Below, one piece after another: positions 59,600 to 64,000 of a stretch of DNA of 64,000 bases. This DNA comes from Caulobacter sp. 17J80-11 (GTDB taxonomy: Bacteria > Pseudomonadota > Alphaproteobacteria > Caulobacterales > Caulobacteraceae). Position 1 is the stretch's first letter, and each line of letters opens with the position of its first letter. Under the pieces are notes generated by a model. That model worked only from the letters and a program-made list of their open reading frames with translations. It made no database searches and had not been told where the DNA came from. The position numbers and the translations under genes are program-made. The stretch covers positions 124,001 through 188,000 of the forward strand of contig NZ_JACSJI010000002.1 in assembly GCF_014349105.1 (NCBI RefSeq), in the 5' to 3' direction.

Positions 59600-61732
59600 G
59601 TGGCCGAGTCTCCTAGCCCCGTGGCCGTGAAAGCCTCCGTGATGGCGGGCGTGCGGTCCGGGGCGCGCGACGCCTTGGCCGCGCAGGCCGATCGCTGGCC
59701 GCTGTGGACGCCGGTGGCGTTCGGGGCCGGATGCGCCCTCTACTTCGCCCTGCGGGCCGAACCGGGCTGGGGCTGGATCGCGGGCGGCTTCGTCTTCTTC
59801 TTGTGGCTGACCATCCGCACGCGCCGGACGCGCGCGCCGTTCGCCGCCATCCTGGCCGCCACTCTGGGCCTGTGCGTGGCGGCTGGCGCGGGCGTGGCGA
59901 AGCTCCGGTCGGAGCGGGTGGCCGCGCCGGTGATGGCGGCGAGCGGCGCGCCGGCGACGATGGAGGCCTGGGTGGTGGACGTCGCCAGCCCGGGCAAGGG
60001 CGGAGCGCGGCTGGTCCTGGCGCCGGTCTGGATCGAGGGACTGACGCCCGAGGCCACGCCGGTGCGCGCCCGCCTGACCGTGGACGGGCCCGCGCCGGCG
60101 CCGGGCACGGCGATCCGGGTGCGCGCCATCCTCAACCCGCCCCCGCCGCCCGCCAGCCCGGGCGCCTACGACTTCGCGCGCGACGCCTGGTTCCACAGCG
60201 TGGGCGCGGTGGGCTTCGCGCTGGGCGAGGCGCGCCCGGCGGCTCTGGATCCGGCGCCCTGGCGGTTGCGCGCGGAGATGGCCGTCAACGCCGCCCGTTG
60301 GGACTTGGCCGAGCGGATCGTGACGCGACTGGGCGAGGCGCAGGGCGGCATCGCCGCGGCCATGACCACCGGCCACGAGGCGTGGATCGCCCAGGCCGAC
60401 GTCGACGCCATGCGGGACTCCGGCCTGGCGCACCTGCTCTCGATCTCCGGCCTGCACATGGCCATCGTCGGCGGCTTCGTGTTCTTCTCGGTTCGCCTGG
60501 GCGTGGCCGCTTGGCCGTGGCTGGCCCTGCGCGTCTCGGGCAAGAAGCTGGCCGCCGTGTGCGGCCTCGTGGCGGTCGGCGGCTATCTGGTGCTGTCGGG
60601 CGCGCCGGCCCCGGCCGAGCGCTCGGCGGTGACCGCCGCGGCCGCCTTCGCCGCCATCCTGCTGGACCGGCGGCCGATCAGCCTGAACTCGCTGGCGGCG
60701 GCCGCCTTCATGGTCCTGCTGCTGAAGCCGGAAGCGGTGGTGCAGCCGGGCTTCCAGATGTCGTTCGCGGCCACCGCCGCCCTGGTCGCCCTGGCCGAGG
60801 TGTGGCCCCGGCGGGTGCGCGAGATCTCGGCGCCCTGGCCGATCCTGATCTTCCAGCGGGCGGTGTCCTGGACGGGCCTGGCCTGCATGACCAGCCTGGT
60901 CGCCGGCCTGGCGACCGGCCCCTTCGCCATGCAGCACTTCAACCGGGTGGCGGTTTACGGGCTGGCGGCCAATCTGGCCGCGGCGCCGCTGTCGAGCTTC
61001 GTGGTCATGCCGTTCCTGGCGCTCGGCGCCGCGCTGGAGCCGATCGGCCTGGGCGGGCTCTTCCTGCACGTGGCCGGCTGGGGCGTGCAGGCGACCACGA
61101 TGGTGGGGGCCTGGATCGCCGGCCTGCCGGGCGCGACCCGCACGGTCGCCAGCGCGCCGGCCGCCGCCCTGCCCATCGCCTTCTTCGGCCTGCTGTTCGT
61201 CTGCCTGTGGAAGGGGCGGGCCCGCTGGCTTGGCGCGCCGTTCGCGGCCGCGGTGCTGCTGTGGCCGAGGGCCGAGCCGCCCGTCGCCTGGATCGCGTCG
61301 GACGGCGCGGCGGCGGCGGTGCGGATCGACGATCGCGCGGTCGCGCTGCGCCCCGACGCCAAGGCCTTCGCCTTCGACATCTGGGACCGCCGGCGCGGGC
61401 TGGAGACTGCGGGCGACCTGGAGGCCGATCGCGACGCGCTCTACGCGTGCGATCGCTGGTCCTGCGTCCCGAAGGCCGGCGCGCCTGGACTGGCGTCCTG
61501 GTGGGGGAAGAAGCCGCCGACCTGGGCCAAGCTCAGCGACCTCTGCCGCTCAGCCGAGGTGGTGACCCTGCGCGCGACCGTGGATCGGCTGCCGCCGGCC
61601 TGCCGGGGTCGGCTGGTGCTCGACGCGGTCGACCTGGCGCGGACCGGCTCGGTCGAACTGTGGCGGCGCGACGGTCGCTGGCTGGCCCTGACCGCGGCTG
61701 AACTGCGCGGCGCGCGGCCCTGGGTTCAGTGA
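59600..61732 (+). CDS. comEC: ComEC/Rec2 family DNA-uptake channel protein
   Basis: This protein of about 710 residues is the probable inner-membrane channel for single-stranded DNA in natural transformation. After N-terminal helices and an OB-like soluble domain (residues about 90-190) it has the competence core with [18 protein letters not shown] and many helices up to about residue 540, then a soluble C-terminal domain. That last part lacks the HxHxDH zinc motif of the metallo-beta-lactamase domain found in Bacillus ComEC. The start is uncertain: GTG at 59600 is used, with other GTG codons and the ATG at 59642 possible. Its end overlaps lexA by seven bases, tail to tail. Confidence 0.88.
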   Translation: MAESPSPVAVKASVMAGVRSGARDALAAQADRWPLWTPVAFGAGCALYFALRAEPGWGWIAGGFVFFLWLTIRTRRTRAPFAAILAATLGLCVAAGAGVAKLRSERVAAPVMAASGAPATMEAWVVDVASPGKGGARLVLAPVWIEGLTPEATPVRARLTVDGPAPAPGTAIRVRAILNPPPPPASPGAYDFARDAWFHSVGAVGFALGEARPAALDPAPWRLRAEMAVNAARWDLAERIVTRLGEAQGGIAAAMTTGHEAWIAQADVDAMRDSGLAHLLSISGLHMAIVGGFVFFSVRLGVAAWPWLALRVSGKKLAAVCGLVAVGGYLVLSGAPAPAERSAVTAAAAFAAILLDRRPISLNSLAAAAFMVLLLKPEAVVQPGFQMSFAATAALVALAEVWPRRVREISAPWPILIFQRAVSWTGLACMTSLVAGLATGPFAMQHFNRVAVYGLAANLAAAPLSSFVVMPFLALGAALEPIGLGGLFLHVAGWGVQATTMVGAWIAGLPGATRTVASAPAAALPIAFFGLLFVCLWKGRARWLGAPFAAAVLLWPRAEPPVAWIASDGAAAAVRIDDRAVALRPDAKAFAFDIWDRRRGLETAGDLEADRDALYACDRWSCVPKAGAPGLASWWGKKPPTWAKLSDLCRSAEVVTLRATVDRLPPACRGRLVLDAVDLARTGSVELWRRDGRWLALTAAELRGARPWVQ

Positions 61733-62421
61733 TAGCGGCGCAGCAGGCCGACCAGCTTGCCCTGCACCTCGACCTGGTCGGGCCCGAAGATGCGGGTCTC
61801 GTAGGCCGGGTTGGCGGCCTCCAGGGCGATGGAGGCGCCCTTGCGGCGCAGGCGCTTCAGCGTGGCTTCCTCGCCCAGCACCAGGGCGACGACGATGTCG
61901 CCGGAATTGGCCTGGTCGGTGCGGCGGATGACGACCTGGTCGCCGTCCAGAATGCCGGCGTTGATCATCGAGTCGCCCTGGACGTCGAGCACGAAGTGCT
62001 CGCCGCCGCCCAGCATGGATTCAGGCACCAGGACCCGGTCCTTCTCGTGCTGGATGGCCTCGATCGGCACGCCGGCGGCGATGCGGCCCAGCACCGGCAG
62101 TTCGCGCACGTCGTTGGCGACCGGCGCGGCCTCGACCGGCCTGGCCCCTTCGACCACCTGCGGCCGGAACGGCGCGCGCCCCTTGGCGGGGGCTGCGGTG
62201 GTGGCCTGCTCGGGAAGCTTGACCACTTCCAGCGCCCGGGCCCGGTGGGGCAGGCGGCGCAGGAAACCGCGCTCTTCCAGAGCGGTGATCAGTCGGTGGA
62301 TGCCCGACTTCGACGCGAGGTCGAGGGCTTCCTTCATCTCGTCGAAGGACGGAGACACGCCCGTCTCCTTGAGACGTTCGTGGATGAACATCAACAGCTC
62401 GTGCTGTTTGCGCGTGAGCAT
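61726..62421 (-). CDS. lexA: SOS repressor LexA
   Basis: LexA (231 residues) represses DNA-damage genes until RecA filaments trigger its self-cleavage. It has an N-terminal winged helix ([16 protein letters not shown] to about residue 70), a linker, the cleavage site Ala116-Gly117 (IAAGVP), and the Ser151 (GDSMINAG) and Lys189 (ATLKRL) catalytic dyad. Two operators lie 12-50 bases upstream, so it controls itself. It ends inside the 3' end of comEC on the opposite strand. Confidence 0.97.
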   Translation of the reverse strand: MLTRKQHELLMFIHERLKETGVSPSFDEMKEALDLASKSGIHRLITALEERGFLRRLPHRARALEVVKLPEQATTAAPAKGRAPFRPQVVEGARPVEAAPVANDVRELPVLGRIAAGVPIEAIQHEKDRVLVPESMLGGGEHFVLDVQGDSMINAGILDGDQVVIRRTDQANSGDIVVALVLGEEATLKRLRRKGASIALEAANPAYETRIFGPDQVEVQGKLVGLLRRYH

Positions 62422-62432
62422 CGCCCGCCTCG

Positions 62433-62447
62433 GAACAAGTCGTGAAC
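62433..62447 (-). promoter_or_regulatory. LexA operator (proximal SOS box)
   Basis: On the minus strand GTTC-ACGACTT-GTTC matches the alphaproteobacterial SOS box GTTC-N7-GTTC exactly. It lies 12 bases before the lexA start codon, inside the expected transcript, and is 9 bases from the second box. Confidence 0.85.
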
Positions 62448-62456
62448 CTTCTCGAT

Positions 62457-62471
62457 GTTCTGTAAGTGTTC
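62457..62471 (+). promoter_or_regulatory. LexA operator (distal SOS box)
   Basis: GTTC-TGTAAGT-GTTC is a second exact GTTC-N7-GTTC box, in the opposite orientation to the proximal one. It overlaps the -10 region of the lexA promoter, whose TTGACA lies at 62480-62485 on the minus strand. This placement would block RNA polymerase. Confidence 0.88.
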
Positions 62472-62479
62472 CTAGTTAA

Positions 62480-62485
62480 TGTCAA
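62480..62485 (-). promoter_or_regulatory. -35 element of the lexA promoter
   Basis: A perfect TTGACA on the minus strand, 15-17 bases from a weak -10 (TACAGA or CAGAAC) that coincides with the distal SOS box. The interval from here to 62660 before the OmpA-family gene shows no other clear element. Confidence 0.5.
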
Positions 62486-62660
62486 GTGAACGCGAAGCTT
62501 GACGATGGACGGCTCGAAACGCGTCGCCTCGGGCAACCACCCGGGGTCAAATTACAGTGTTCTACGGATTGTCGGGACGGCGCCATCGGCACTCTCTGGA
62601 GCATTCGGCCTGGCGCGGCCTGCAGGTCGCGCGAGCCCCAGTGCGATTGCGGAGACGACC

Positions 62661-63833
62661 ATGAATCTCTGGAACGAACTCAAGGCGTCGATCACGGGCG
62701 ACACCGTGGATCAGGTCGCCGCCGCCACCGGCGAGAGTGTCGAAGCGACGCGGCGGGGGCTGATCGGCGCGGCCCTGCCGGCGGTGCTGACCGGCGCGGT
62801 CGAGAAGTTCTCGGGAGAGGCCGGGGCCGTGCGTCTGCTGGACGAGGCCCGCGCGGTCGATCCGGACGGGACCCTGCTGGACGATTTCGGCACGGCCGTG
62901 CGCCCGGGGCCCGGCGCGGACACCGCGCGGCGCGTCGGCCAGGGCTTCCTGAGCAACCTGTTCGGGCCGCGCACCGACGCGGTCGCCGACGTGGTCGCCA
63001 ACCATGCCGGAATCCGCAAGTCCTCCGCCTCGGCGCTGCTGGCGATCGCCGCGCCGCTGTTCCTGGGCTTTATCAGCAAGCGGGCCCGCACCGGCGGGCT
63101 GGACGCGCGCACGCTGGCGGGCTCGCTGCGCGACGCCCGCAACCAGCTGCCCAGCATCGCGCCGGCCGGCCTGCTGAGCACGCTGGGCTTCGCCGCGCCC
63201 GGCGTCCGCGCCGAAGAGCCGATGGCGATCGCGGCCGCGGGCCGGCCGAAGTGGCTGCCCTGGGTCGTCGCCGCCTTGGTCGTGCTGGCCTTGCTGGCCC
63301 TGTTCCGCACATGCCGCAAGCATGAGGAGGTCCCGCCCGCGCCGCCGGCCCCGGCCGTCGCGCCGGCTGCGCCGGCCGTCGCCACCGAGGTCGTGGCCCT
63401 GCCGGACGGGACCCAACTGACCCTGCGGCCCGAGTCGCTGACCTATCAGCTGGCCGCCTACCTGAAGGATCCGGCCGCGCCGCCGCCGCCGCGCCGATTC
63501 ACCTTCGAACAGCTGAACTTCGACACCGCCAGCAACGCGCTCGACGCCCCCTCGCTGGCGACCATCGCCGAGCTGGCCGCGATCCTGAAGGCCTATCCGA
63601 ATGCGGTCGTGGTGGTCGAAGGCCATACCGACAACGTCGGCGAGCCGGCGGCCAACATGGAGCTGTCGAAGCGGCGCGCCGAGGCGGTCCGCGACGCGCT
63701 CTACGCCAAGGGCGTCGCCAAGGAACGCGCCAGCGGCGTCGGCTATGGCGAGACCAAGCCGATCGCCAGCAACGACACCGAGGAGGGCCGCGCCCAGAAC
63801 CGGCGGACCGACCTGGTGGTGACCAAGAAGTAG
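62661..63833 (+). CDS. DUF937 and OmpA domain membrane protein
   Basis: This 390-residue protein has no signal peptide. Residues 1 to about 180 look like a DUF937 (YidB-like) domain (NLWNELKASITGDTVDQVAAATG, ALPAVLTGAVEKF). One membrane helix follows (WLPWVVAALVVLALLALF), then a Pro/Ala linker, and a C-terminal OmpA domain that binds peptidoglycan (FEQLNFDTASNAL, VEGHTDNVGEPAANMELSKRRAEAV). The helix would leave the first part in the cytoplasm and the OmpA part in the periplasm. The ATG at 62661 has GGAG six bases upstream; the frame opens further to 62499 without a good site. Function unknown. Confidence 0.85.
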   Translation: MNLWNELKASITGDTVDQVAAATGESVEATRRGLIGAALPAVLTGAVEKFSGEAGAVRLLDEARAVDPDGTLLDDFGTAVRPGPGADTARRVGQGFLSNLFGPRTDAVADVVANHAGIRKSSASALLAIAAPLFLGFISKRARTGGLDARTLAGSLRDARNQLPSIAPAGLLSTLGFAAPGVRAEEPMAIAAAGRPKWLPWVVAALVVLALLALFRTCRKHEEVPPAPPAPAVAPAAPAVATEVVALPDGTQLTLRPESLTYQLAAYLKDPAAPPPPRRFTFEQLNFDTASNALDAPSLATIAELAAILKAYPNAVVVVEGHTDNVGEPAANMELSKRRAEAVRDALYAKGVAKERASGVGYGETKPIASNDTEEGRAQNRRTDLVVTKK

Positions 63834-63837
63834 GTGC

Positions 63838-64000
63838 TCAGCTCTGCGTCAGGTCGCGCGTGGCCGCGGTCACGTCTGCCTGACGCATCAGGCTCTCGCC
63901 GACCAGCATGGCGCGGGCGCCGCACGCCGACAGGCGGGCGGCGTCTGCGTGCGTGAACACGCCGCTTTCGGTGACCAGCAGGGCGCCGGCCGGGGCCAGC
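63838..64000 (-). CDS. trpC: indole-3-glycerol phosphate synthase, 3' end only
   Basis: Only the last 53 codons are in the window. The translation has [30 protein letters not shown] and ends LTQS. These are the final strand and phosphate-binding helix of TrpC, which closes the indole ring in tryptophan synthesis. The gene runs leftward and stops five bases after the OmpA-family gene, tail to tail. Confidence 0.85.
   Translation of the reverse strand, partial: LAPAGALLVTESGVFTHADAARLSACGARAMLVGESLMRQADVTAATRDLTQS

Overview
The window is chromosomal DNA from a high-GC alphaproteobacterium, most probably a member of Caulobacterales (Caulobacter or Phenylobacterium type). Reasons: strong third-position GC, LpxI instead of LpxH in the lipid A block, a short proline-tRNA ligase, a type III pantothenate kinase followed by RNase J, GTTC-N7-GTTC LexA operators, and the order nuo-birA-coaX-rnj-mce-proS-lol ... 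dnaE-rpsB-tsf-pyrH-frr-uppS-cdsA-dxr-rseP-bamA ... gltA-gltX-comEC-lexA, which matches the Caulobacter arrangement as I remember it. The genus cannot be fixed from the sequence alone. No prophage, insertion sequence, CRISPR array or plasmid gene was seen.

Layout. 1-6.1 kb: the end of a glycosyltransferase gene, two tandem tRNA-Asp genes, and a leftward three-gene cluster (GT2 glycosyltransferase, a polytopic membrane protein, and its paralogue fused to a GtrA flippase-like domain) that looks like a Gtr-type surface glycosylation module. 6.3-24.6 kb: all fourteen respiratory complex I genes (nuoA-N), carrying three unassigned small membrane proteins and split between nuoI and nuoJ by an antisense methyltransferase/histidine kinase pair. 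Each half has its own similar promoter. 24.6-28.6 kb: birA, coaX, rnj, mce and a DUF1467 gene, continuing the nuo transcript direction. 28.7-32.1 kb: proS and the lipoprotein-export genes lolC and lolD. 32.1-37.3 kb: a secreted amidohydrolase, a membrane LytTR regulator divergent from an Lnt-like acyltransferase, and two small exported proteins. 37.4-41 kb: dnaE behind a possible 30-codon leader ORF.

41.2-56 kb is the conserved translation and envelope block: rpsB, tsf, pyrH, frr, then isoprenoid and phospholipid genes (uppS, cdsA, dxr), the site-2 protease rseP, outer-membrane assembly (bamA, skp) and lipid A synthesis (lpxD, fabZ, lpxA, lpxI, lpxB), mostly with overlapping or very short junctions. 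56-64 kb: a GST, gltA and gltX on the minus strand, comEC on the plus strand, lexA with two SOS operators, a DUF937-OmpA membrane protein, and the 3' end of trpC.

Most of the window is well-understood housekeeping sequence. The parts I consider least explained are the duplicated GT-C-like/GtrA fusion module, the small membrane proteins inside the nuo operon, the structured leaders before nuoJ and rpsB, and the leader ORF and hairpin before dnaE.
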